Positions 25,399 to 32,543 of a stretch of 43,665 bases of DNA are shown here, one piece after another. Positions within the stretch are counted from its first letter, which is position 1. Every line of letters begins with the position of its first letter. Below the pieces are notes generated by a model. The model was not told the DNA's origin and ran no database searches. It saw nothing but the letters and a program-made list of their open reading frames with translations. This stretch comes from Actinomycetota bacterium (GTDB taxonomy: Bacteria; Actinomycetota; Coriobacteriia; Anaerosomatales; Anaerosomataceae): positions 1 to 43,665 of the forward strand of contig WSXY01000015.1 of NCBI GenBank assembly GCA_009773565.1. The letters are read 5' to 3'. The position numbers and the translations under genes are program-made.

Positions 25399-25500
25399 TC
25401 GGGAGAACAGGGTTTGGCATGGTCATCCGGTCTGGTTCTTGGACGGCAACCCGGTTGTCGGGTACAGCAGGCAGAAGGCTGGCGTACGCTATGGCACTGG
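25399..25500 (+). pseudogene. decayed DUF1801-like fragment
   Basis: The frame through 25399-25485 reads WHGHPVWFLDGNPVVGYSRQ then KAGVR, closely resembling the conserved HPVWFLNGNPIVGYSK block of DUF1801 (YdhG/iron-chaperone-like) proteins. After VR the likely continuation moves to another frame (LWHWFTS), and no start codon lies upstream. This looks like a frameshifted, truncated remnant. The 120 bp beyond it to 25621 shows nothing else. Confidence 0.35.
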
Positions 25501-25620
25501 TTCACGTCATACGGAACGGCGCTCAGTTCAATGACTAACACGTTGGCTCCGGCGGTCCGCATAGCGATGGTCGAGCACGTTGAGGCTGGATGAGATGAAG
25601 CACGACGATTCGTCACAGCC

Positions 25621-26133
25621 ATGATCCTCCCCAAGGTCCGTGACCCCCGTTTCATCACCATCCGCCGCGGGGGGACGCTCACGGACGACGACCATCGGCT
25701 CCTGGCTTGGTGGGCGGCTGCGTGCGCAGAGCATGTTCTGCCCCTCTTCGAGTCGGTGAAGCCATCGGACCCGCGGCCCCGTCGGACGATCGAGAGTACT
25801 CGGGCGTGGGCGCGCGGCGAGATGACGATGTCTCAGGCCCGCGCGGCGGCTGGCGCCAACGCTGCGGCACGAGAGCTGAGCGGAGCCGCTCGGTACGCTG
25901 CATATGCCGCCGGCCAAGCGGTAGCCGTGTCGCATGTCGCCGCACACGAGCTCGGTGCTGCGGCTTATGCGATCAAGGCCGCGCGTGAGGCAGCACCCGA
26001 TGGCGATTCAGAGCGCGTCGGCCGCCTCGAGTGTCAGTGGCAGCGCGAGCAGTTGCCGGAGGCGATTCGCGACCTTGTCCTGGACGACCAGCGAATGCGA
26101 AACGATATCTGCTGGTCGGTATTCGACTGCTGA
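25621..26133 (+). CDS. putative immunity protein, Imm-5-like
   Basis: A 170-residue Ala-rich helical protein. The opening RDPRFITIRRGGTLTDDDHR and the LLAWWAAACAEHVLPLFE and AVAVSHVAAHELGAAAYAIK blocks match the Imm-5-like immunity family as I remember it. Such proteins protect against polymorphic toxins; some exist as orphans. No toxin gene is visible nearby, so the role here is uncertain. The start is not marked by a good Shine-Dalgarno. Confidence 0.7.
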   Translation: MILPKVRDPRFITIRRGGTLTDDDHRLLAWWAAACAEHVLPLFESVKPSDPRPRRTIESTRAWARGEMTMSQARAAAGANAAARELSGAARYAAYAAGQAVAVSHVAAHELGAAAYAIKAAREAAPDGDSERVGRLECQWQREQLPEAIRDLVLDDQRMRNDICWSVFDC

Positions 26134-26222
26134 CGGGCTTGCGGCTGGGCGGCCGCGGAAGCTCACAAGGTTCTGCCCTCGGCGATTGCCCAACCAAGCC
26201 GTCAGCCCCGTTCACGACTCCA

Positions 26223-26984
26223 TTAAGAGATCCTCCGGCGGTAGATGATCATGGCGGCGATGTACGAGACGATGAGGAGGCCCACACACCAGGCAAGGGC
26301 AATCCAGATGTCGCTGCCGACCGGCTGTTGTGTGAGAAGGTCGCGGATCGCGTTTACGATGGATGTCACCGGCTGGTATTCGGCGAAGGCGCGCACCGGG
26401 CCGGGCATGGTGCTGGTGGGCACGAATGCCGAGCTGATGAACGGCAGGAAGACGAGCGGGTAGGAGAACACGACCGCGCCGTCCGCGGTCTTCGCCGAGA
26501 GGCCCGGAATCACCGCGAGCCACGTCAATGCAAGGGTGAACAGAGCCAGGATGCCAGCGACCGCGAGCCACGCCAGCATTCCCGCCCCCGAGCGGAAGCC
26601 CATGAGGAGAGCGACGGCCACGACGACCACGAGCGACATGACAATGGCGACCAGCGATGACAGGACATGCGCCCACAGCACGGAGGACCGCGCGATCGGC
26701 ATGGAATGGAATCGGTCGAAGATTCCGCTGTTCATGTCCAAGAAGAGCCGGAAGGCGGTGTAGGAGACGCCTGAAGCAACCGTGATGAGAAGGATGCCCG
26801 GCAGTAGGTAGTTCACATACGAACCCGACCCTGTGTTGATCGCGCCGCCGAACACGTAGACGAACAGCAGCATGAACATGATCGGCATGATCGTTGTCGT
26901 GATGATGGTGTCCATGCTGCGCATGATGTGGCGCAGGGATCGCCCCGTCAGTACGGCGGTGTCGCCGAAGAAGTGCGTGTTCAT
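26223..26984 (-). CDS. ABC-2 type exporter permease, DrrB-like
   Basis: A 253-residue permease with six predicted helices, including TIITTTIMPIMFMLLFVYVF, YLLPGILLITVASGVSYTAF and YPLVFLPFISSAFVPTSTMP. EYQPVTSIVNAIRDLL is a hallmark of DrrB-type drug-export permeases. ATG26984 overlaps the ATPase stop (ATGA). Together they form an export pump, last in the PadR-DUF1048-ATPase-permease operon. Confidence 0.88.
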   Translation of the reverse strand: MNTHFFGDTAVLTGRSLRHIMRSMDTIITTTIMPIMFMLLFVYVFGGAINTGSGSYVNYLLPGILLITVASGVSYTAFRLFLDMNSGIFDRFHSMPIARSSVLWAHVLSSLVAIVMSLVVVVAVALLMGFRSGAGMLAWLAVAGILALFTLALTWLAVIPGLSAKTADGAVVFSYPLVFLPFISSAFVPTSTMPGPVRAFAEYQPVTSIVNAIRDLLTQQPVGSDIWIALAWCVGLLIVSYIAAMIIYRRRIS

Positions 26985-27793
26985 CGCTGTTCCTCACTCG
27001 TGAGTGCCGCCGATGCGGTGCCGACGTCACTGCCGTTGCCGCCGTCACCGACGATGGTAAGGAAGACGTCTTCCAGGGTCGGCAGCTTCTCGACATATTC
27101 GACCTTGGCGGGCGGGAGCAGCTGCTTGAGCTCAGCCAGCGTGCCGTTGACGATGATCCGGCCATCGTGCAGGATCGCGATCCGCTCGGCGAGATGCTCG
27201 GCCTCGTCCAGATCCTGAGTCGTGAGCAACACCGTCGTACCGCGCTCGGTGAGTTCCTTGACGGTCCGCCACACCTCGAGGCGCGCCTGGGGGTCGAGCC
27301 CGGTCGTCGGCTCGTCGAGGAAGATGACGGGCGGATTCCCGATGAGGCTCATCGCGATATCGAGGCGGCGGCGCATGCCACCGGAGTACGTCGATACCTT
27401 CCTCGCGGCCGCCTCGGTCAGCGTGAAGCGTTCGAGCAGTTCATCCGCGACGGCGTCGGGGTTCTTGAGGTGCCGCAGCTGGGCGACCATCACGAGGTTC
27501 TCGCGCCCGCTGAGGATCTCGTCGACGGCTGCGAACTGCCCGGTGAGGCTGATGGACTCCCGCACGTCGGCGGCTTGTTTCGCGACATCGAAGCCGCCGA
27601 CGCTGGCGGTCCCTGCGTCGGCCTTGAGTAGCGTGCACAAGATGTTCACGACTGTCGTCTTGCCGGCCCCATTGGAGCCGAGCAGCGCGAAGATGCTGCC
27701 CGACGCCACGTCGAAGTCCACGCCGCGCAGCACCTTGAGTTCCTTGTACGACTTCTCAAGGCCGCGCACGCGGATTGCGATATCTCCGCTCAT
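26981..27793 (-). CDS. ABC exporter ATP-binding protein, DrrA-like
   Basis: A 270-residue ATPase: Walker A LGSNGAGKTT (about residues 38-47), signature YSGGMRRRLDIA, Walker B VIFLDEPTTGLD, switch His replaced by Gln (LLTTQDLDEAE) as usual in DrrA proteins, and the C-terminal DrrA-type extension LPTLEDVFLTIVG. It powers the permease at 26223-26984. ATG27793 overlaps the DUF1048 stop by ATGA, so the upstream extension in that frame was rejected. Confidence 0.9.
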   Translation of the reverse strand: MSGDIAIRVRGLEKSYKELKVLRGVDFDVASGSIFALLGSNGAGKTTVVNILCTLLKADAGTASVGGFDVAKQAADVRESISLTGQFAAVDEILSGRENLVMVAQLRHLKNPDAVADELLERFTLTEAAARKVSTYSGGMRRRLDIAMSLIGNPPVIFLDEPTTGLDPQARLEVWRTVKELTERGTTVLLTTQDLDEAEHLAERIAILHDGRIIVNGTLAELKQLLPPAKVEYVEKLPTLEDVFLTIVGDGGNGSDVGTASAALTSEEQR

Positions 27794-28155
27794 TGCTGTC
27801 CGCCTCGCTCCGCGTCCCCGATCGACTTGATAAGGCGTGCGCGTTCCTTGTCGATCCAATGGGTGCCGCTGTAGGCCTGGGCGAACGTCTCGGCGAACTC
27901 GACCGGGTCCTCGCCGACGATTGCGCGCACCGGCGTGCCGTCCGCGACGGCGCGCTCCCAGAGCTCGACGTGGTCGCCCATCATCGTGATGAGGGTTTCT
28001 CCGTCCACGATGCCCGCGTAGTACATGAAGTACCGGTCCAGCGCCTTCGCGACAGTGCCGTACGGCTCGGGAAGCGCGTCGATGCGTGCCTTGTACTGCT
28101 TGTACTGCTTCTTCTGCTCGAGCGATCCGATGACGGTCTCGATCCAGTTGGCCAT
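27790..28155 (-). CDS. DUF1048-family protein
   Basis: A 121-residue helical protein (QYKARIDALPEPYGTVAKAL, DRYFMYYAGIVDG, DPVEFAETFAQAY). DUF1048 proteins are usually encoded between a PadR regulator and a drug-export ABC pair, as here; the function is not known. The start is 2 bp after the PadR stop, and the stop overlaps the ATPase start. Confidence 0.82.
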   Translation of the reverse strand: MANWIETVIGSLEQKKQYKQYKARIDALPEPYGTVAKALDRYFMYYAGIVDGETLITMMGDHVELWERAVADGTPVRAIVGEDPVEFAETFAQAYSGTHWIDKERARLIKSIGDAERGGQQ

Positions 28156-28157
28156 GA

Positions 28158-28487
28158 TTACTCCTCGCCTTCGTGTAGCTGCTTGAGTTGTGCCGTGAGC
28201 AAGCTCCAGGTCTGCCAGAACTCCTCGAGATAGGCCTGTCCCTGCGCGTTGAGCGAGTACACCTTCCGAGGCGGCCCCTTCTCGGAAGGGTGCCTCTCTA
28301 CGTCGGCGAGGCCTCTTTGCTCGATTCTGATAAGCAGCGCGTAGACAGTTCCCTCGACGATGTCCGTGAGGCCCATCTCCCGCAGCCGCGTGGTGATCTC
28401 GTATCCGTATGCTGGCCGTCTAGACAGGATCGCGAGGACGATGCCCTCCAGCGTCCCTTTGAGCATCTCTGTCATCTGCTTGCCCAC
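28158..28487 (-). CDS. PadR-family transcriptional repressor
   Basis: A 109-residue PadR winged-helix protein: LKGTLEGIVLAILSRRPAYG, YEITTRLREMGLTDIVEGTV and RKVYSLNAQGQAYLEEFWQ, with a C-terminal dimerisation helix. PadR proteins repress neighbouring exporter operons and are released by toxic compounds. Its own promoter carries a palindrome at 28513-28536, so autoregulation is likely. Confidence 0.9.
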   Translation of the reverse strand: MGKQMTEMLKGTLEGIVLAILSRRPAYGYEITTRLREMGLTDIVEGTVYALLIRIEQRGLADVERHPSEKGPPRKVYSLNAQGQAYLEEFWQTWSLLTAQLKQLHEGEE

Positions 28488-28512
28488 AAAACACCTCTCG
28501 GTCTACTAAGCG

Positions 28513-28557
28513 CTACTAGGTACTGGTACATAGTAGCACAGAGTAGTCGCAGAGCAA
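28513..28557 (-). promoter_or_regulatory. padR operon promoter with palindromic operator
   Basis: On the minus strand: -35 TTGCTC (28557-28552), 16-bp spacer, -10 TACTAT (28535-28530). A 24-bp palindrome, CTACTATGTAC-CA-GTACCTAGTAG, spans 28513-28536 with one mismatch per arm and covers the -10. The dyad with TG/CA at its centre resembles PadR operators in type (ATGT-ACAT-like). Confidence 0.7.
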
Positions 28558-28660
28558 ACGCCAGAATGGCGAGGCGGTGAGCGGGCGGTGTTCGCCCCCG
28601 GCCTGTAAACGTGAGTCACGGCGATCGCGTGGCGAGATGCCGCTGGACGGCGTCGCAGAG

Positions 28661-28677
28661 TTCCCTTGGGGGCACCA
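28661..28677 (+). repeat. terminal tRNA 3'-end fragment, right boundary of the array (copy 7)
   Basis: TTCCCTTGGGGGCACCA is identical to the tRNA end in copies 3, 4 and 6 and is followed by AAGATT as in copy 6. No hairpin or 12-mers precede it. I interpret it as the original chromosomal tRNA flank, the distal end of the array. Confidence 0.75.
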
Positions 28678-28686
28678 AAGATTCTA

Positions 28687-28718
28687 CGCGAGTCCCTCTG
28701 TGCAACCAGGGGGCTCGC
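28687..28718 (+). terminator. hairpin after the terminal tRNA fragment
   Basis: GCGAGTCCCTCTG and CAGGGGGCTCGC form a stem around TGCAAC, 10 bp after the tRNA CCA. It occupies the same position as the terminator after copy 6 and is probably the old terminator of the tRNA gene. The T-tract after it is weak. Confidence 0.5.
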
Positions 28719-28891
28719 CTGCGTTCTCGCTGCTGTTGTGTCCACGTTTGAGCGGACAAGCCCATATACTGAGTGGGAGCGGCTCTCCGACTGCGGAGTG
28801 CCGTGTCAGCGCCTTCGGACACACGAGTAGGAGTACACGCAATGGTGCGACTGTGCGGTGGAGAGCGAGTACTCGGGACGGTGAACGCGGC

Positions 28892-31090
28892 ATGGTGACG
28901 CGACCATCGGCAGATGAACGCGCGGCGGCCGAGATCGTGGCTGCGGCCGTGGCGCGAGGGCTCGGCGCGCTGGACGAGTGGCAGGCGAAGTCGTTACTCG
29001 CCGCTTACGGCATCGCCATCCCTGGGGGCGGCCTTGCACATAGCGAGGATGAGGCCGTAGCCATCGCCCGGCGGCTCGGCGGCCCGGTGGCCATCAAAGC
29101 CATCGGCGCCCACGTCACTCATAAGACGGAGTGCGGACTGGTTGCGCTGAACCTGAGCGACGACGAGGCCGTCCGGACCGCTGCTCGCTCGCTTCTGGCG
29201 CTCACTGAAGGTGAGGGCGCCCGGCTTCTCGTCGAGCGGATGGTTCGGGGAGCACGCGAGTTCATGATCGGCATGAAGCGCGATTCTCTCTTCGGCCCCG
29301 TCATCGTTTTCGGCATCGGAGGAATCTTCGCCGAGGCGCACAAGGACATCGCGCTCGGCGTGACGCCCCTGAGGGACCGTGACATCGAAGGCATGCTTGC
29401 CGGGATCAGGGCGAGCGCACTGCTCGGCGAGTTCCGCGGCATGCCACCCGTGGACCGCGCGGCGCTGGTAGGTGCTATCCGCGCGCTCGCGCGCATCGCC
29501 GAGGAGCACCCGGCCGTGATGGAGATCGACGTGAACCCCCTCATCGTGGAGGGCTCAACGCCGGTAGCCGCCGATGCGCTCGTGATTCTCGATCACGCCG
29601 TGGGGCGAGGCGCGTCTGCGACCCACTCGCGTGTCATCTCAACCCCGGATCTGACGCCGCTCTTCTCGCCGCGGGCCGTCACGGTCATCGGTGCCTCGGA
29701 CGATGCTCGCAAATGGGGCGGATCTCTCGTCCGAAACCTCATCGACGGCGATTTCGCTGGTCCCATCTACCCTGTGAACGGCCGCGGAGGCACCGTGCAG
29801 GGTCTGCCCGCTTACGCGAGCATCGTCGAGCTGCCGGAAGTCCCGGACCTGGCGTTGGTGGCGCTGGGGGCTACTCACGTGAGTGCCGTGATCGAGCAGT
29901 GTGGCGAGCGCGGGATACCCGTCGCGCTTGTGGTGGCCGCGGGCTTTGCCGAGGCGGGGGAGGCGGGCGCCGAGGCAGAGGCGGAGCTGGTTGAGACGGC
30001 CCGGGTTTCGGGTGTCACGCTCATTGGGCCCAACTGCATGGGCCTGCTCGCCACGCATAGCAAGCTTCACGCCGTCGGTTTCCTGGAGTTGCAGCCGCAG
30101 CCCGGCGGTCTGAGCATCATCTCCCAGTCCGGCAACATCGGCGTGCAGTTGGTCACCAGGGCCGAGCGGCGCGGCGTCGGCATCGACAAGTACGTGTCGG
30201 TCGGCAACCAGGCGAGCACGAGCGCCCTCGACGTTCTGGACGCGCTCGGAGACGACGAGAAGACGGCCGCCGCCCTCGTCTATCTCGAAGGCATTGGCGA
30301 TGGTCGTCGCTTTCTCGAAGTCATGCGTCGCATCACGCCCAAGAAGCCGGTCGTGGTTTTGCGCGGCGGTCTGACGGAATACGGTCGCCGCGCAGCCGCA
30401 TCGCACACCGGCGCCATGGCGGGTTCGGCCGACGTCTTCATGGCGGCAGCCCATCAGGCGGGTTGCCTTGTGCGCACCGGCCCGGATGAGAGCCTGGACC
30501 TCGCGCTGTGTCTCAGCGCACTGCCGCGGCCGGCCGGCCGCCGCGTGGCGGTCATGACGCTCGGTGGAGGCTGGGGCGTGCTCGCGGCCGATGAGCTGGC
30601 TCGCAACGACCTCGAACTGGCCCCGCTGGAGCCGAGCGTGCTTGCTGCCCTCGATGAGCTGCTTCCCGGCTACTGGTGTCGCAGCAACCCCGTCGACCTG
30701 GTGGCCGCCATAGGCTCGGACCTCTCCAGCCGCGCGCTTACGGTACTCGCGGAGAGCGAGATGGTGGACGCTGTCGTCGTGTTGGGCATCCTTCGCAGCC
30801 CGTCGACCGGCTGGACGTCGGACGAGCCCGCAGCCGCTGGCGTAGCGGGCGGATCCGGGCGCGGCAGCTTCAACACTGCCGAGAACGCTTTCCTCGACCG
30901 CGTCACCGAGCTCATGACGAGCACGGGCAAGCCGATCATCAACGTTCCCCTGCGCCCCCTCGAGGCCGCGACCTTCCCGGGTGGTGGTCGATACGACCCG
31001 GTCATGCTCTATTCGCCGGTCGCCGCCGTACGCGCGCTGGCCGCCATGGCCTGGTACGGCGAGTACGTCGACGGCCAAGAGGGTCCATAG
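28892..31090 (+). CDS. ADP-forming acyl-CoA (acetate-CoA) ligase, fused subunits, beta-alpha order
   Basis: A 732-residue fusion. The N-terminal part (about 1-240) is the ATP-grasp beta-type domain (LGGPVAIKAIGAHVTHKTEC, VFGIGGIFAEA, MEIDVNPLIV). The rest is the CoA-binding and ligase alpha-type region (AVTVIGASDDARKWGGSLVR, LIGPNCMGLL, SIISQSGNIGVQL), with the phospho-histidine segment AASHTGAMAGS and a final RSNPVDLVA block. It converts acyl-CoA, ADP and phosphate to acid, CoA and ATP, an energy-conserving step in anaerobes. The ATP-grasp-first order is a permuted arrangement relative to alpha-first enzymes. ATG28892 is favoured because the open frame upstream covers the tRNA remnant. Confidence 0.88.
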   Translation: MVTRPSADERAAAEIVAAAVARGLGALDEWQAKSLLAAYGIAIPGGGLAHSEDEAVAIARRLGGPVAIKAIGAHVTHKTECGLVALNLSDDEAVRTAARSLLALTEGEGARLLVERMVRGAREFMIGMKRDSLFGPVIVFGIGGIFAEAHKDIALGVTPLRDRDIEGMLAGIRASALLGEFRGMPPVDRAALVGAIRALARIAEEHPAVMEIDVNPLIVEGSTPVAADALVILDHAVGRGASATHSRVISTPDLTPLFSPRAVTVIGASDDARKWGGSLVRNLIDGDFAGPIYPVNGRGGTVQGLPAYASIVELPEVPDLALVALGATHVSAVIEQCGERGIPVALVVAAGFAEAGEAGAEAEAELVETARVSGVTLIGPNCMGLLATHSKLHAVGFLELQPQPGGLSIISQSGNIGVQLVTRAERRGVGIDKYVSVGNQASTSALDVLDALGDDEKTAAALVYLEGIGDGRRFLEVMRRITPKKPVVVLRGGLTEYGRRAAASHTGAMAGSADVFMAAAHQAGCLVRTGPDESLDLALCLSALPRPAGRRVAVMTLGGGWGVLAADELARNDLELAPLEPSVLAALDELLPGYWCRSNPVDLVAAIGSDLSSRALTVLAESEMVDAVVVLGILRSPSTGWTSDEPAAAGVAGGSGRGSFNTAENAFLDRVTELMTSTGKPIINVPLRPLEAATFPGGGRYDPVMLYSPVAAVRALAAMAWYGEYVDGQEGP

Positions 31091-31124
31091 CCGGGCCGAC
31101 GCTCAACGGATTAGGCCTGACGCA

Positions 31125-31152
31125 GAGGGCCGACTGTCTCCAGTCGGCCCTC
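31125..31152. terminator. terminator hairpin after the acyl-CoA ligase
   Basis: GAGGGCCGACTG and CAGTCGGCCCTC form a perfect 12-bp stem with a TCTC loop. It lies between the convergent ligase gene and the small gene at 31183-31443 and can serve both. Confidence 0.8.
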
Positions 31153-31182
31153 AAGGCTAGTCAGACGTACACGTACGACGCT

Positions 31183-31443
31183 CTACTTCCCGCCGCCGGT
31201 GAGCATGTCGGTGATCCCGGCGACCACGTCGGTCGCCTGGCCCGTCGCGCCGCCGAGTGCGTCGCCGGCCTGCGCCGCGATGTCACCCGCAGCCCCGGTT
31301 GTGCCGCCGAGCACGTCCGTTGCCTGCTGCACTACATCGCCCAAGCCAGCCGACTCGGCAGCCGTCGTCGCCATGTCGCCAAGGCCGCCGAGCAGACCGC
31401 CGGCCGTCTCTTTGAGCGTGTCGAAGATGTTCCCTAAAGCCAT
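31183..31443 (-). CDS. small Gly/Ala-rich amphipathic protein, unknown function
   Basis: An 86-residue protein of repeated short Gly/Ala helices (LKETAGGLLGGLGDMATTAA, then DVLGGTTGAAGDIAAQAGDA, LGGATGQATDVV). The period is near 11-14 residues, giving an amphipathic pattern like LEA-type or phasin/gas-vesicle-accessory-like helical proteins, but no family is recognised. GGAGGAG lies 5 nt before ATG31443, so translation is well supported. The 310 bp to the SRPBCC gene contains the CGACT-GT-AGTCG palindrome near 31647 and no gene. Confidence 0.65.
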   Translation of the reverse strand: MALGNIFDTLKETAGGLLGGLGDMATTAAESAGLGDVVQQATDVLGGTTGAAGDIAAQAGDALGGATGQATDVVAGITDMLTGGGK

Positions 31444-31754
31444 CTGGCTCCTCCAATGCTGAGGCACCTGCCGTAAAGCGGGCGCTCTGTCCGCCGGACT
31501 CACCTTGCGTCCGGTCCACCAGATTCTAACAGGAGGCATGCGCCTGCATGGATATCACACAGAATGCACAGACTTGCCGATAGGCTTGATATCGGCATCG
31601 TTTGCGGTCAGCTACGTCTACAATCAAGTCTTGTGTAACCTATATCGACTGTAGTCGGCCTGTCACCCGGCGCGGCATTCACAGAAGGTGCGACGGCTAC
31701 GTCGGGGGATAGGGAACAAGAGTAGGGACCCGTCAAAGAGCCGAAAGGAAGCGC

Positions 31755-32189
31755 ATGCGAGCGCGAGGAAGTATCGTGATTGCTCGGGAGCCGGAAGCGG
31801 TCTTCCAGTTTGTCTCCGACCCCGCGAAAGACACGTCATGGCGGAGCTTTGTAACCGCCTCGCACGCTTCGGACGGTGCAGTGGCTGTCGGGTCGCGTGT
31901 GCGCCAAACCTACTCGTACCAGGGGCGCACTGCTGACCTCAAAGTCGAGGTCACCGAATACGCACCGCCAGAGCGCATCGGCTTTCGAACACACGGTCAG
32001 CTCCGCGCGCGCATCAACTACACGTGCGTCCCCGAGGCCGGAGGTACGCGGTTCAACATGTCGCTTGCCGCTGACATCCCCGGGCCGGCCGCGTTGTTCG
32101 AGGCGCGCATACAGCGAGAAGCTGATGGCGCGATCGCCGGGGATCTCAAGCGGCTAAAGGCTGCTCTGGAGCAGTCAGAGCGTTCGTGA
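31755..32189 (+). CDS. SRPBCC-family protein (polyketide cyclase/START-like fold)
   Basis: A 144-residue protein with the SRPBCC pattern: REPEAVFQFVSDPAKDTSWR at the start, a strand-rich middle (LKVEVTEYAPPERIGFRTHG), GGTRFNMSLAADI, and a C-terminal helix. The fold makes a hydrophobic cavity for a small ligand or lipid; the ligand is unknown. AAAGGAAG precedes ATG31755. tRNA-Val begins 44 bp after its stop, with a TACAAT -10-like element (32192-32197) between. Confidence 0.78.
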   Translation: MRARGSIVIAREPEAVFQFVSDPAKDTSWRSFVTASHASDGAVAVGSRVRQTYSYQGRTADLKVEVTEYAPPERIGFRTHGQLRARINYTCVPEAGGTRFNMSLAADIPGPAALFEARIQREADGAIAGDLKRLKAALEQSERS

Positions 32190-32233
32190 GATACAATACG
32201 TTCGCTCGGTGACAGATTCGTGGATCCGGTCGT

Positions 32234-32308
32234 GGGCGATTAACTCAGCGGGAGAGTGCTTCCTTTACACGGAAGAGGTCGGGGGTTCGAACCCCTCATC
32301 GCCCACCA
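32234..32308 (+). tRNA. tRNA-Val (anticodon UAC)
   Basis: A 75-nt complete cloverleaf: acceptor GGGCGAT with ATCGCCC, anticodon stem CTTCC/GGAAG with loop TTTACAC (anticodon TAC), T-arm GGGGGTTCGAACCCCT, encoded ACCA end. It is not the tRNA whose 3' end recurs in the array (that acceptor strand is TGGGGGC). Confidence 0.97.
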
Positions 32309-32543
32309 TCACACGCTTGCACCTGCCAATCTGCTACCATGTGCTCGACGAAGGGGAGTAGCCGGCCCGGTACTATACCGGGTGATGCGGTCGACAATCT
32401 CGGGCCATACGGCCCCGGTCGCATCCTCCGTGGCGAGACCTTCGGCACTGTCGTGCCGGAGGCCTACATCCAAAAGGGCCCAGGGACTCCGGGACGAGAG
32501 TGGCGCGCATAGTACGTTTGACCGCCACGACCGAAGGACCACG

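Noticed and set aside
28743-28891. promoter of the acyl-CoA ligase near TATACT (28764)
   Set aside because: No -35 at acceptable spacing was found, so it is not listed as a feature.
29639-31078. 479-codon minus-strand frame
   Set aside because: It is antisense to the acyl-CoA ligase, with composition typical of a GC-rich shadow and no recognisable motif.
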